Assembly (NCBI RefSeq): GCF_024397915.1
Contig: NZ_CP073347.1
Span: 310,001-374,000 of the forward strand
Length of the DNA: 64,000 nt
From: Marinobacterium rhizophilum
Lineage (GTDB): Bacteria > Pseudomonadota > Gammaproteobacteria > Pseudomonadales > Balneatricaceae
Reading direction: 5' to 3'
The number at the start of each line of letters is the position of its first letter. Position 1 is the first letter of the stretch. Below the pieces are notes generated by a model, which saw only the letters and a list, made by a program, of their open reading frames with translations, ran no database searches and was not told where the DNA came from. Shown here piece by piece: positions 8,907-17,410 of the stretch. Position numbers and translations under genes: made by a program.

Positions 8907-9795
8907 GATCGCCTCCTTCCCGAGCGGTGGCAGGCTTTGGGCGGGGGTGTGGCAGGTTGAGCGCTGGATCGATGCGCTGGATGGTCGGCAGCAGTGACTG
9001 CGCCAGGCCGCGACCCCGCGTGACCAGGTACAGCACCGTGGTGTCGTCCGGCGTGCCGCCCGGCCCCAGGTCGGGGTGCTGGAAAGTGGCGGTCATAAAG
9101 TCGCCCTGCAGCGCCCGTGGGTCCAGTCCTATCCTGCGACCACTGCTGTTGGTGAGCCGCACCGCGGTGACCCACACATCCGCCAAGCGCCAGGCAACCA
9201 GCGCCTTGGCACGGATGGGCTCGGTGGGCAGCAGGCTATCGAGTGCCAGGTCGCGGCGCAGGTTGACGCGCTGGATGCCCGGTACCGGTTCGACCGTGCG
9301 CAGCGGCGCGTAAAGGCTCTGCGCGGCGAAACGCGTCAGTACCACCGGGACTGGGGTCTCGTGTTGGGCTGTGGCCGAACGAGCCTCGCTGGCGTCAACC
9401 GTTGACTCACCATAGCGTGACGGTGCGGCGTTGCCCTCGACGATGCGCACCGGTTCCAGCGGCATATCACCCTCCCGGGCGGGCTCGGCAACGATATCGA
9501 GCAGGATCAGGGCGCCAGAGTCCAGGTCCTGCAGCTGCAGCCGGCTCGGCTCGATCGGCGCATGGGCCCGCAGATACACCGCACCGCCCGCGCTCTGCAC
9601 CCGCAGACGCTCGCCCACCGTGGACGGCACGCCGACCCGGACATTACGGTCGATAAAGACGATGCGCTCCTGACCGACCACCAAGGGCACCGCGAGCGGC
9701 AGGCGCTCCCAGCGCAGAATCTCCACGGCCTGTGCAACAGGGGCGACCACCAAGGTCAGCGCCATGCTCAACAAGAGCGAACGTAAAGGACTCAT
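8896..9795 (-). CDS. Integrating conjugative element protein, PFL_4704 family (TraK/VirB9-like, TIGR03749)
   Basis: The protein has 299 residues with a clear signal peptide (LLLSMALTLVVAPVAQA, cleavage before VEILRWERL). The body has TraK-type features: PLVVGQERIVFIDRNVRVGVP near the N-terminus, and DVWVTAVRLTNSSGRRIGLDPRALQGDF in the C-terminal half, which also occurs in secretin-associated proteins. It is periplasmic or outer-membrane associated and expected to bind the PFL_4705 and TIGR03751 products. Its ATG overlaps the upstream PFL_4703 stop by 4 nt. Confidence 0.88.
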   Translation of the reverse strand: MSPLRSLLLSMALTLVVAPVAQAVEILRWERLPLAVPLVVGQERIVFIDRNVRVGVPSTVGERLRVQSAGGAVYLRAHAPIEPSRLQLQDLDSGALILLDIVAEPAREGDMPLEPVRIVEGNAAPSRYGESTVDASEARSATAQHETPVPVVLTRFAAQSLYAPLRTVEPVPGIQRVNLRRDLALDSLLPTEPIRAKALVAWRLADVWVTAVRLTNSSGRRIGLDPRALQGDFMTATFQHPDLGPGGTPDDTTVLYLVTRGRGLAQSLLPTIQRIDPALNLPHPRPKPATAREGGDHAQ

Positions 9796-10472
9796 GGCGT
9801 TACTCCTTGCAGGCCGAGGCCCGTGTGTGTGGGCGACTCGTTTGTTGGCAAGGTGATGCGCTGCGGCGCACCGGCGTAGCAGTCGAGCACCAGGCCGAAG
9901 GGGTTGCGCGCCGGGTCGACATCGATGCGTGCCACCTTGATGGGGTAGCGCACCAGGGCGCGCTTGACCTGCTCCGAGCCGTGGTACTCGTCGGCGCTGA
10001 TATCGAGCGTGACCACCCAGTCGCGATCCGACACCACCTGCACGCGCGCACGGGGATCGTCGCCGTAGCCGCGCCCCGGAATCTCGTAGATGCCGCGCAC
10101 GCGCCGGCGCAACTCGCCGCTGCTGCGCCGGTAGTCGTAGTCAGCCTCAAGGAAGGCACGGCAAGCCGGGGTGAAGTAGGGCGACAGCGCCTGCAGGTTG
10201 CGGGCATAGTCCGCTTCGCCATTGGCCGGCCAGCGGTTGAGCTGTTGGAACACATAGAAGGTGAAGGCGTAGACCGATGCCGGCGGCACCTCCCACCACT
10301 TGCGGGAACTGCCTGAACGCAGGTCCGGCGGCACATGGATGGTCAGGTCCCGCGGCGCGCTCCACCAACCCGCGCCCATCACCAGTGCAACCAGCAGCAA
10401 GGCCGCGGCGCCGAGGCGCAGAGTACGGATATGCGACTGCAGGTGGGTAACCTCGTTCTTGAACCGGCTCAT
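9792..10472 (-). CDS. Integrating conjugative element protein, PFL_4703 family (TraE/VirB5-8-like, TIGR03746)
   Basis: The protein has 226 residues. A membrane anchor at residues 20-37 (LGAAALLLVALVMGAGWW) follows a short cytoplasmic start (MSRFKNEVTHLQSHIRTL). The periplasmic part contains WWEVPPASVYAFTFYVFQQLNRWP and the strand pattern ALVRYPIKVARIDVDPARNPFGLVLD, a VirB8/TraE-like arrangement. ATG 10470-10472 overlaps the TIGR03750 stop. A longer upstream reading would add an unrelated Arg-rich N-terminus and is rejected. Confidence 0.87.
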   Translation of the reverse strand: MSRFKNEVTHLQSHIRTLRLGAAALLLVALVMGAGWWSAPRDLTIHVPPDLRSGSSRKWWEVPPASVYAFTFYVFQQLNRWPANGEADYARNLQALSPYFTPACRAFLEADYDYRRSSGELRRRVRGIYEIPGRGYGDDPRARVQVVSDRDWVVTLDISADEYHGSEQVKRALVRYPIKVARIDVDPARNPFGLVLDCYAGAPQRITLPTNESPTHTGLGLQGVTP

Positions 10473-10867
10473 TGTGCCTCCCGGCGCACCGACCAGCAGC
10501 CCGAGTGGGTGATCAGCGCAGTACCGCCGACCCAGCCGGCCAGCAGCGGATAGCGGCATGCCAGCCACCATTGCAGCTGCCGGTACAGCCAGGTATCGGG
10601 CCGGCCGCGCTTGTGGCGGCGCAGCAGGCCGCCGCCGACAAATATTCCCAAGGCGATCGCCGCGACGATGCCGGTCGGCACCAGGGCGAGGGTCGACAAC
10701 AGCCAGGCCAGTGGTAACCCGACAGCCAACCCCGCAACGCCAGACAGCCCGCAGCAGATCCACAGTTCATCGGCGGTCAGGCCGCGTACCACTACCGGAT
10801 GGCGGTTGAGCCGGTGCGGCAGAAAGGTCAGCGTGCCGTCTGCCTGGATCGGTGGCTGTGAGGACAT
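10469..10867 (-). CDS. Conjugative transfer region protein, TIGR03750 family
   Basis: This 132-residue membrane protein has two strong hydrophobic segments, about residues 36-60 (LWICCGLSGVAGLAVGLPLAWLL) and 62-80 (LALVPTGIVAAIALGIFVG). The motif LLRRHKRGRPDTWLYRQLQWWLA follows, the signature of this TraL/VirB3-like family. It begins with a hydrophilic stretch LPHRLNRHPVVVRGLTADE. It lies between PFL_4702 and PFL_4703, the canonical order. The product is an inner-membrane component of the transfer apparatus. Confidence 0.88.
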   Translation of the reverse strand: MSSQPPIQADGTLTFLPHRLNRHPVVVRGLTADELWICCGLSGVAGLAVGLPLAWLLSTLALVPTGIVAAIALGIFVGGGLLRRHKRGRPDTWLYRQLQWWLACRYPLLAGWVGGTALITHSGCWSVRREAQ

Positions 10868-10879
10868 GGCGAGGGCCTC

Positions 10880-11239
10880 CTACAGGATGCCGGTGGCTTC
10901 GGTGAGCAGCCAGATGCCGATCACCAGCAGCACGGCGCCGACCGCCACGGTGAGGCCAAACTGGCCCCAGGTCCGGCGGCCGGTGTGGATCTCGGCATAG
11001 CTGGTATAGGCGTGGTAGCACACGCCGACGAACATCGACGCCACGACCAGCAGTGCAACCAGTAGCACGATGTCATAGCCGTAGTTGCGGATCGTCTCCA
11101 TGATGCCGCTGCCGGTACCGCGGGAGGGGTTCTCAAGGGTGGGCAGGCCCAGGCCAAACGACAGCGACGGCAATGCGGCGAGGCTCAGCGCCAGTGCCGC
11201 ACGGCGAACAGGATAGGGCGGATGGAAGTGATCATTCAT
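10880..11239 (-). CDS. Integrating conjugative element membrane protein, PFL_4702 family (TIGR03745)
   Basis: The protein has 119 residues if translation starts at ATG 11237-11239; an in-frame GTG at 11258-11260, overlapping the PFL_4701 stop, would add seven residues. Both starts have weak ribosome sites. After a signal-like segment (ALALSLAALPSLSFG) come LENPSRGTGSGIMETIRNYGYDI and two membrane helices (IVLLVALLVVASMFVGVCY; FGLTVAVGAVLLVIGIWLL). Small size and topology suit a VirB2/pilin-like or TraA-like protein. Confidence 0.82.
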   Translation of the reverse strand: MNDHFHPPYPVRRAALALSLAALPSLSFGLGLPTLENPSRGTGSGIMETIRNYGYDIVLLVALLVVASMFVGVCYHAYTSYAEIHTGRRTWGQFGLTVAVGAVLLVIGIWLLTEATGIL

Positions 11240-11256
11240 GGTCTGGTACCTGCGGG

Positions 11257-11490
11257 TCACGAGAGTAGGAAAAGTGTCAGCACCAGATACAGCGCGATAA
11301 AGCGCAGCACCACGCCGAGGAACTGACGCTGGTTGATACGGCTTTCAGCCCAGCCGACATAGGCTGTGCGGATGGCCCAAGCGCCCCAGAGCAGCAGCAC
11401 GGCAAACACCAGACCGACCAGCACCGTCGCCATCAACGCCGGCACGATGCCGCTACTGGCCTGAAAGGCGGAGAACTGTGCCGCGGTCAT
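11257..11490 (-). CDS. Integrating conjugative element protein, PFL_4701 family (TIGR03758, DUF3262)
   Basis: This 77-residue membrane protein (MTAAQFSAFQASSG start) has two helices: LMATVLVGLVFAVLLLWGAWAI and FIALYLVLTLFLL. INQRQFLGVVLRF lies between them. Its ATG overlaps the RAQPRD stop as ATGA. A much longer in-frame upstream extension exists but reads the opposite frame of the RAQPRD gene and is rejected. It is a small inner-membrane part of the transfer channel. Confidence 0.85.
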   Translation of the reverse strand: MTAAQFSAFQASSGIVPALMATVLVGLVFAVLLLWGAWAIRTAYVGWAESRINQRQFLGVVLRFIALYLVLTLFLLS

Positions 11491-11846
11491 GGCCGCGCCT
11501 CCGGATCGGACTCGGTGCGGTACAGGCCACTCAGCTCGGTGGGGTCTCTGGGCTGGGCGCGGGATGGGGCGAGGTAGTCCTGGATGCCGGCACGCACCCG
11601 TGTCAGATCTGCGCGCAGGCGCGGATAGTCGAAGTGGTAGCGTGCGCCGGGCACGATCGGGGTAGCGGCCGCGCTCTGCTCGACCAGCCGCTCCAGGGCG
11701 TCGAGTTGACGCAGCGCGGCGGCCAACTCCTGACGCTGCAACGGGGCGTCGTCTGCTAGTGCTTGCGACAGGGTGCCCATCAGAGCGATGAACAATAGGA
11801 GCCGTGCACTGCGGTGAGCGGGGATAGTTCGAGAGGGCAGCACCAT
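11487..11846 (-). CDS. RAQPRD family integrative conjugative element protein (TIGR01690)
   Basis: The family signature is directly visible near the C-terminus as SRAQPRDPTELSGLYRT. The protein has 119 residues from ATG 11844-11846, chosen for AAGGA 7 nt upstream; a TTG six codons earlier is less likely. It has a signal peptide (LLLFIALMGTLSQALA) and a short helical periplasmic domain (LQRQELAAALRQLDALERLVEQ). The function is unknown, but it is a constant member of the tra cluster of these elements. Confidence 0.92.
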   Translation of the reverse strand: MVLPSRTIPAHRSARLLLFIALMGTLSQALADDAPLQRQELAAALRQLDALERLVEQSAAATPIVPGARYHFDYPRLRADLTRVRAGIQDYLAPSRAQPRDPTELSGLYRTESDPEARP

Positions 11847-11959
11847 CGCGCAATCCTTCGTCAAATCGGCAATGCTGTGATGGTGATCCCGGATGCCGCC
11901 GCTGGGTATAAAGAATCGGAACCGTGCGATGACCGCATTATCTGGGGCAGTAAGTTCCC

Positions 11960-12709
11960 TTAGATATACTTCTTGAAGCTCCCCGCGGTGAGGTTCACCG
12001 CCAGCCCCAACAGTACCGCGCTGGGAAGCAGGATCAGCAGCGGATGTAAGGATACTGGCAGTGCCAGATAGACCACCCAGGGCAGCACCACCAGTGGGAC
12101 CAGCGTGGCCTTGGCGCGGTGGTAGACAAAACCCGATTCCCGGCCGGCGCCGAACTTGCGTACATCACGCCGTACCAGACCATCCACGAGGCCGACGAAG
12201 GCTGCCATCAGGAACAATGGCAGGGTCAGCAGCAGGACGAGCAGTCGCACCCCGAAGGTCAGTGTCGAGAAGGCGGCCGCAATCAGGTAGCGCTCAGCCC
12301 AGACGTAGGCCTGACTGATGTAGTAGCGGACGTTCCGTGTGCTGCCCTGACTGGGCGCGCGGGTTCGGCCCGCGGTACTGTCGATTTTCTGCAGCAGCCC
12401 GGTCCTGACGAAGATCCAGTCGTAACCGGTCTCGACCCACAGTTGCGCGCTACGGCCCGGTTCCTGGACCAGTGCACTGCGCGTGAAGTGGCTCGACAGA
12501 TGCCCGAGCTCGTACTGCAGCATGGCCTGGGAATGACGCCAGCCCTGGTCGCGCCAGAACAGGTGTATGCCGATGCACTCGATCAGGATAGAGATCAGCA
12601 AGGATCCGATCAGCACGCCGAGCAGCCGGAAGGGCAAGGTGAGGATACTGGTGAGCAGGCCATGGCGACGGTCTTGTTGACGCTGGGCGGTAGCGGCGGC
12701 ATCGCTCAT
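11960..12709 (-). CDS. Integrating conjugative element membrane protein, PFL_4697 family (TIGR03747)
   Basis: The 249-residue protein has membrane segments near residues 22-46 (LPFRLLGVLIGSLLISILIECIG), 140-190 (LIAAAFSTLTFGVRLLVLLLTLPLFLMAAFVGLVDGLV) and 205-240 (LVPLVVLPWVVYLALPVSLHPLLILLPSAVLLGLAV). A long loop carries the phrase RESGFVYHRAKA, as in the family. It follows traD with a 4-nt overlap and is probably an inner-membrane partner of the coupling protein. The following gap (11847-11959) has no gene. Confidence 0.87.
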   Translation of the reverse strand: MSDAAATAQRQQDRRHGLLTSILTLPFRLLGVLIGSLLISILIECIGIHLFWRDQGWRHSQAMLQYELGHLSSHFTRSALVQEPGRSAQLWVETGYDWIFVRTGLLQKIDSTAGRTRAPSQGSTRNVRYYISQAYVWAERYLIAAAFSTLTFGVRLLVLLLTLPLFLMAAFVGLVDGLVRRDVRKFGAGRESGFVYHRAKATLVPLVVLPWVVYLALPVSLHPLLILLPSAVLLGLAVNLTAGSFKKYI

Positions 12710-14910
12710 GGCAGTGCCTCATCCCGACCAGCGCCGCCATCCGTAAGGTCATCAAGCAGATCGTCCGGCAATGGCTGCGCCTGCACCTGCTCCTGCAAAT
12801 CAGGCGAGCCGATGTTCTGCCACCACTGGCTGGCTTCGGTGTAGCGCTGGCGCATGTAGCCCGCGAGCTGCTGTAGATCCGCAGGAATCGCTTCGTCCGG
12901 ATCGGGGGCCGGCAAGGGCATCCGGACCTTCCAGAGGTTGCCGCCCTGCAGCAGGGCAAAGCATTGCCCCTTGGGCAGGCCGACCACATGCGAGGGCTCG
13001 ATCATCGGTACGCTCGCCATGCTGATACGGTCCTGGGTGTTGGAGGTGAAGTCGGTCGAGCCGTGGATATCGGAGCTGTCGGTGGCGCCGCTGACCACCG
13101 TCGTGGTGTAGACCTCGACCCTGGGTAACTGCTGCGTGAGCAGCTCGGCGGTGGCCGTCTCGCGTACCCGCAACATGAAGAGGTTGTTGAAGTTGCCGAC
13201 CACCTGACCGGCCTTGGCGCGGTTGCCGAGGCGCGCCTCGATGTCGCTCAGGGTCTGGGTGTAGGCGGTGACCTGGATACCGGCGCCGCCGCCCTTGTTG
13301 ATCATCGGGATGAACTCGTCCCCCATCAGCTCGTTGAACTCGTCGGCATGAACGTTGATGGGGACTTTGGGGTCGGCCCCGGCCCCGGCCCCGGCGTCGG
13401 CCTTGGCGCTTGTCTTGACGGCCGGCAGGCCATCGTCGACGCCGAACTTGTAGATGTGCCCGGCGACCGACACCAGGTCGCTGAACATCGAGTTGCCAAC
13501 GGCCGCGGCCACCTCGGCATCGGAGAGGGCATCCAGACCAACATAAACCACGGCGCGCTTGCGGATGATCTGCATCCAGTCGAAGATCGGCCGCGGGTCG
13601 GCCAGGTCCGCGTAGTCCGGCGCCAGCAGCTGGGCGATCTTGCCGCTGGTGAGCTTTTCCAGCAGCGGCAGCAATGACGCAACGATCTTGTCGAAATAGG
13701 TGCGGTCGTAACGCACCGCCGAGCGCAGGCCATCGAGCACCGGGTCATAGTTGCGCACCTGACTGAGGTACTGCTCAAGCGCGATGACCCGCTTCTCCCG
13801 TCCGATCATGTTGCGCGGAATCGTGCGGTCGTTGAGTCTGGCCTCGATCTGGACGATGACTTCCCACGCCTTCGGTTCGGTCCTGGCAAAGTAATGCTGC
13901 GCATACTCGATAAAGAGCGCATCGATGTTAATGACGTGGCGCTGGATCAGCAGGTAGTCCGGTCGTTGTCCCAGCTCGATCAGGGCCCGGGCGATGATAT
14001 TGACGAAGCGCCAGGCAAACTCGCGAAAGGCGGCGGAGTTGCCCTCACCGGAAAGCTGGCCGGCAATGCGGGTGGCCACCTCGGAGATGCGCCCGAAACG
14101 GCCCACGGCGTTGTAGCGGGCGCTGATGTCCGGCCAGCCAAGATGGAACACGTAGAGCTCACCGTCACGCCCGGCACGCTGGGCTTCCACGTACATGCGT
14201 TTGAGTAAATCCGCATCGCCCTTGGGATCGAAGACGATGACGACTTCATGTTCGCCGACCCTGTTCCGGCGCCGGATGTCCTGGGTGATAAACAGCTCGG
14301 CCAGGCGGGTCTTGCCGACGCGCGTGGTGCCCAGTACCAGCGAGTGGCCGACGCGCTCACCCAGTGGCAGGCTGACGTCGACCTCCTGCGGCTCGATGCC
14401 GTGCAGCCTGGGCATGCCACCCACTGGCGGCAGCGGCCGCACCGGATTCAACGGCACATCCCAAGCCGCAAGCTTGGCCAGTTGCGACAGCGGAAAGGGT
14501 GCGAACTCCAGGCGCTGTTCCAGATGCCGGGCCAGTCGGTAGGCCGGCGTCGGTTCGACATAACACCGGAATTCGGGTCTGTAGGTCTGCATCAGCCGAT
14601 GAGTGTGACGCTGCTCCCACAGAAAACCCCTGCCGATAAACAGCCGTTGCTGGCTCACCGGCACATCGCGGCTGGTCATCAAGTAGCGCGGCAGCCGACG
14701 GATGTTGCGCCGGTAGCGCAGGATCACCAGGGCTTCATGCAAGCGGAGGGCGCCGAAGGTGGCGAACGCCAGCGCGCTGCCGACGCCCATCAGTGGGTTC
14801 AGCGCCAGCGACCAGGGCGCCAGCAGGGAGAGCAGTGCGCCACCGGTGCAGACCGCCACGGTATAGAGCTCGACGGCGGGGCGCAGCAGCACTTCAACCG
14901 GCTGTGCCAT
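12706..14910 (-). CDS. traD: Conjugative coupling factor TraD, SXT/TOL-type (TIGR03743)
   Basis: The type IV coupling protein (734 residues) recruits the relaxase-DNA complex to the channel. N-terminal membrane helices lie at about residues 16-60. Walker A LGTTRVGKTRL is at about 192-202, then VVIVFDPKGDADLL. The Walker B-like NVHADEFNELMGDEF lies near 515, followed by GIQVTAYTQTLSD. An Ala/Gly/Asp low-complexity insertion (KADAGAGAGADPK) just before the Walker B segment comes from a GGCCCC repeat in the DNA (about 13376-13397). The stop overlaps the next gene by 4 nt. Confidence 0.92.
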   Translation of the reverse strand: MAQPVEVLLRPAVELYTVAVCTGGALLSLLAPWSLALNPLMGVGSALAFATFGALRLHEALVILRYRRNIRRLPRYLMTSRDVPVSQQRLFIGRGFLWEQRHTHRLMQTYRPEFRCYVEPTPAYRLARHLEQRLEFAPFPLSQLAKLAAWDVPLNPVRPLPPVGGMPRLHGIEPQEVDVSLPLGERVGHSLVLGTTRVGKTRLAELFITQDIRRRNRVGEHEVVIVFDPKGDADLLKRMYVEAQRAGRDGELYVFHLGWPDISARYNAVGRFGRISEVATRIAGQLSGEGNSAAFREFAWRFVNIIARALIELGQRPDYLLIQRHVINIDALFIEYAQHYFARTEPKAWEVIVQIEARLNDRTIPRNMIGREKRVIALEQYLSQVRNYDPVLDGLRSAVRYDRTYFDKIVASLLPLLEKLTSGKIAQLLAPDYADLADPRPIFDWMQIIRKRAVVYVGLDALSDAEVAAAVGNSMFSDLVSVAGHIYKFGVDDGLPAVKTSAKADAGAGAGADPKVPINVHADEFNELMGDEFIPMINKGGGAGIQVTAYTQTLSDIEARLGNRAKAGQVVGNFNNLFMLRVRETATAELLTQQLPRVEVYTTTVVSGATDSSDIHGSTDFTSNTQDRISMASVPMIEPSHVVGLPKGQCFALLQGGNLWKVRMPLPAPDPDEAIPADLQQLAGYMRQRYTEASQWWQNIGSPDLQEQVQAQPLPDDLLDDLTDGGAGRDEALP

Positions 14911-14914
14911 GACG

Positions 14915-15460
14915 TCACTGCTCGATGCCAGTGTTCGTGATCAGCACCGGATAATGCCGCAGCCCCAACCGGCCGGCCAGGTCGTCGGCCGAAACCGGCG
15001 AGAGTTGCAATGCCGGGACGAGCTGGCGCAACTGCGCGAGCCCCGCCATGGTATCGACGTTGACCACCAGGCCGACGGCGCCACGCCCCTGCAACGACGC
15101 CGCATGACGACGCAACCAGGCCCGGGATATCGCGTCGTCTCCGATCAGGAAGAACGGCTGCAGGCCGGGCGCTTCGAGAGCGCGGCGGGCCACGGTACCC
15201 GGCGTCAGCGTTAGGCTGCGTACCGGCAGCATCGCTGCCTCGCCAACGGCGGTTGTGGGCGGCGACGGCACAACGAGGGGCGGCTGCAACGGAGTCTGCG
15301 CACGGGGCTGCAGGTCGAGCGCTTCATAGTAGGGCAGTGCAGAGATGCTGCCGTGGTCGTCGACGACGATCAGCGGCTCGGCCGCCTTCAGTGGCAGCGC
15401 GGGCAGGGTCAGCAACAATATCAGGCCGCGAAAGGCCCTTGCGGGTGCCGTCATGGTCAT
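14915..15460 (-). CDS. Integrating conjugative element protein, PFL_4695 family (TIGR03765)
   Basis: The 181-residue protein has a signal peptide (LILLLTLPALPLKAAEP). Two conserved blocks are visible: LIVVDDHGSISALPYYEAL and, in the C-terminal half, LRQLVPALQLSPVSADDLAGRLGLRHYPVLI. The region TPGTVARRALEAPGLQPFFLIGDDAISRAWLRRHAASL lies between them and has a TrbC/TraW-like thioredoxin-fold flavour. It is periplasmic and placed between the SLT lysozyme-like gene and traD as in PFGI-1. Its exact role is unknown. Confidence 0.85.
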   Translation of the reverse strand: MTMTAPARAFRGLILLLTLPALPLKAAEPLIVVDDHGSISALPYYEALDLQPRAQTPLQPPLVVPSPPTTAVGEAAMLPVRSLTLTPGTVARRALEAPGLQPFFLIGDDAISRAWLRRHAASLQGRGAVGLVVNVDTMAGLAQLRQLVPALQLSPVSADDLAGRLGLRHYPVLITNTGIEQ

Positions 15461-16044
15461 TCTGTCTCCCGAAAAGCGATAGGCGTCAGGCCGCTGCTGC
15501 CCGACATGCGCTCAAGGTGTTGCGCGACACGAAGCCGATAGCGTGCAGCCGCTGCGCCGCCGGCGGGCCGGTGGTAGCGTCCGATGGCGAGCAGCCAGTC
15601 GTCGCCCGGCGTGTGCTGCTCCCGCAGAATCGTGGCGGCGATTGCCAGGTTGCGGTAGGGATCGAGCAGATTGCAGGGGTGACGATAGTGGCGCTTCTGG
15701 TAGCCCAGGTTGATCTGGCCCAGCCCTGCGTCGATGCGGGTCGGCGGCGTTTCTTGCAGCGCCTGGTGCAGATCGGCGCAGGCCGCCGCCCGGGAGGCGA
15801 AACGGCGTGCTTCGCCGGCAACATTCAACGACCAGGGCCAGGGCACAAGGCGGTTGTGACGCCGGATACCGCTCTCCTGCAACGCCACCGCATACAGCAC
15901 CGCCGATGGAATGCCGGCGCGTTGCGCGGCGAGCTGGTAGGCCGGCGGCGGGATCTCGCGGGCATCGCCAGGCACAGCGGGCACCAGACAGGCAGCGAGC
16001 AGTAGTAGTCGCAGCAGTTGTGTTTGGATCACTGCCGCTGCCAT
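15457..16044 (-). CDS. Transglycosylase SLT-domain protein (lysozyme-like, PFL_4694 position)
   Basis: The 195-residue protein has a signal peptide (LLRLLLLAACLVPAVPGDA) and a lytic transglycosylase fold. The catalytic Glu is in ALQESGI near residue 57, followed by RIDAGLGQINLGYQKRH and the C-terminal YNLAIAATILREQ-like and AIGRYHRP motifs of the SLT family. It would open the peptidoglycan for the transfer channel, like VirB1. The ATG lies inside the 3' end of the PFL_4693 gene (16-nt overlap). Confidence 0.9.
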   Translation of the reverse strand: MAAAVIQTQLLRLLLLAACLVPAVPGDAREIPPPAYQLAAQRAGIPSAVLYAVALQESGIRRHNRLVPWPWSLNVAGEARRFASRAAACADLHQALQETPPTRIDAGLGQINLGYQKRHYRHPCNLLDPYRNLAIAATILREQHTPGDDWLLAIGRYHRPAGGAAAARYRLRVAQHLERMSGSSGLTPIAFRETE

Positions 16045-16739
16045 TGGCCGTTCACCTGCCGAACGACGGCAGGGAGGTCGCCTGCGAGCCCGAGCGACAG
16101 CCAGCGGCCGGCATCGTGGTTGAGGGTGATGCTACCGTTGTGCACCCTGGCGGGGTCGATACCGGCACGGCGCGCCCATTCACGGATATGGGCATCGTCA
16201 TCGTGACTACCGACCATATAGAGGTCGAATACAGCGCCGGACGCCTGCAGCCGCTGTACCCGCCGGTCGCAGGCTTCGCAGTCGTCACGCACGAACACGG
16301 CTAACCGCTGAGTGCGGATCAGGCTCATGCCGCCTGTCACAGCTTCGGGCAAAGTGACCCGTAGCACGTCGGGGTACAGCCGTTGCCAGGCCTCGTCATA
16401 GGCACGCTGGTACGCCAGCAGTTTCTCGACCCGCCGGGCCTCGGCCTGTACCTGGAGCTCGGCATAGCGCTGGCGCTCGTCGTCCGAACGCGCTTCGATC
16501 CCCAGCGCTGTGAGCGGATCGAGGTTGGGTGAGTAGATCCCCAATGGGCCTTCCATCAGTTCGCGGTAGCGTGTCCATTCGTCGCTGCGCAGGCCCCACT
16601 CCTGCGACAAACGCTCGTGGTGGCTTTGTTTGATCTGGGGATGAGTGATGTGGGGTGTGACTGTGGCGGGCTGCTGCGCCGATACCATCACCGGTACGGC
16701 GACCAGCACAGCGACGGTAAGGCGGGGTAGATATCGCAT
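16029..16739 (-). CDS. Integrating conjugative element protein, PFL_4693 family (TIGR03759)
   Basis: The protein has 236 residues from ATG 16737-16739 (MRYLPRLTVAVLVAVPVMVSA signal peptide). An upstream in-frame extension of 31 residues would read through the 3' end of the next gene and is rejected. The family hallmarks are visible: EWGLRSDEWTRYRELMEGPLGIYSP near residues 48-72, and VFVRDDCEACDRRVQRLQASG near 145-165. The latter has a C-x-x-C that may make it a thioredoxin-like oxidoreductase or a disulfide-bonded structural protein of the periplasm. Confidence 0.87.
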   Translation of the reverse strand: MRYLPRLTVAVLVAVPVMVSAQQPATVTPHITHPQIKQSHHERLSQEWGLRSDEWTRYRELMEGPLGIYSPNLDPLTALGIEARSDDERQRYAELQVQAEARRVEKLLAYQRAYDEAWQRLYPDVLRVTLPEAVTGGMSLIRTQRLAVFVRDDCEACDRRVQRLQASGAVFDLYMVGSHDDDAHIREWARRAGIDPARVHNGSITLNHDAGRWLSLGLAGDLPAVVRQVNGQWQRQ

Positions 16740-16753
16740 ATCGGTTCCCTCGA

Positions 16754-17410
16754 TCACGGAATCGCCAGCCGGCGTGTCTGCTGGCCGGACCTGAACACCG
16801 CGCTGTCGCCGTCGAGGGCCTCCAGGCGCCAACCGCCCACAATGTCGCCGGGCAAGAGCACCTGGATCTGAGCGGCCGTGAGTTTGACGGCGGCAGGTGC
16901 GATAGACAGGGCGCGCTGTCCTGCACGCAGCTCAATGCCCAGCACGCGATAGGGAAAGGGCGCTTTTCGAGGAGGCATCGCTGCGGCCGCCCTGGCTGGC
17001 GGTGGGGACTGCACCGGAGTTGCCGGCTGGATGGTCACAGGGCGGGCTTTTAGCTGATCGATCTCGACGCGCAAGGCTTGCAGTTGTTCTACTCCCACGC
17101 GTTGGGCAAGGGTCTGCTCCAGCTGTGTCATGCGGGCATCCAGTGCTTGCCGAAAACTCTGCAATGCGGCCACGGTAGCGAACTCGGGCTGGGCTTGCAT
17201 AGTTTCCACCGCGTCAACTAACGCTGTCATGCGGTCCTCGAGGCCGTGCAATTGCCTCTGTCCGGTCTCCACCTGCTCTTGGCTGGCCTGCTCCAACACC
17301 CAGCGATAGCCCAGCATTGCGATCACACTCAGTCCGAGCAGCCAAATCAGCATCAGGAAGGTCACAAAGGAGGCGTTGCGCGAAGGTACCGGATTGGAAG
17401 CTCCGTTCAT
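16754..17410 (-). CDS. ICE inner-membrane coiled-coil protein with PilP/GspC-like C-terminus
   Basis: The protein has 218 residues: one membrane helix (residues 15-36, FVTFLMLIWLLGLSVIAMLGY), a coiled-coil stretch of about 90 residues, and a Pro/Ala linker. The C-terminal domain is PYRVLGIELRAGQRALSIAP, then VLLPGDIVGGWRLEALDGDSAVF. That last domain has the length and strand pattern of the GspC/PilP homology region. This fits its neighbour, a PilL-like lipoprotein. The start overlaps the PilL-like stop by 4 nt. Function is inferred only. Confidence 0.7.
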   Translation of the reverse strand: MNGASNPVPSRNASFVTFLMLIWLLGLSVIAMLGYRWVLEQASQEQVETGQRQLHGLEDRMTALVDAVETMQAQPEFATVAALQSFRQALDARMTQLEQTLAQRVGVEQLQALRVEIDQLKARPVTIQPATPVQSPPPARAAAAMPPRKAPFPYRVLGIELRAGQRALSIAPAAVKLTAAQIQVLLPGDIVGGWRLEALDGDSAVFRSGQQTRRLAIP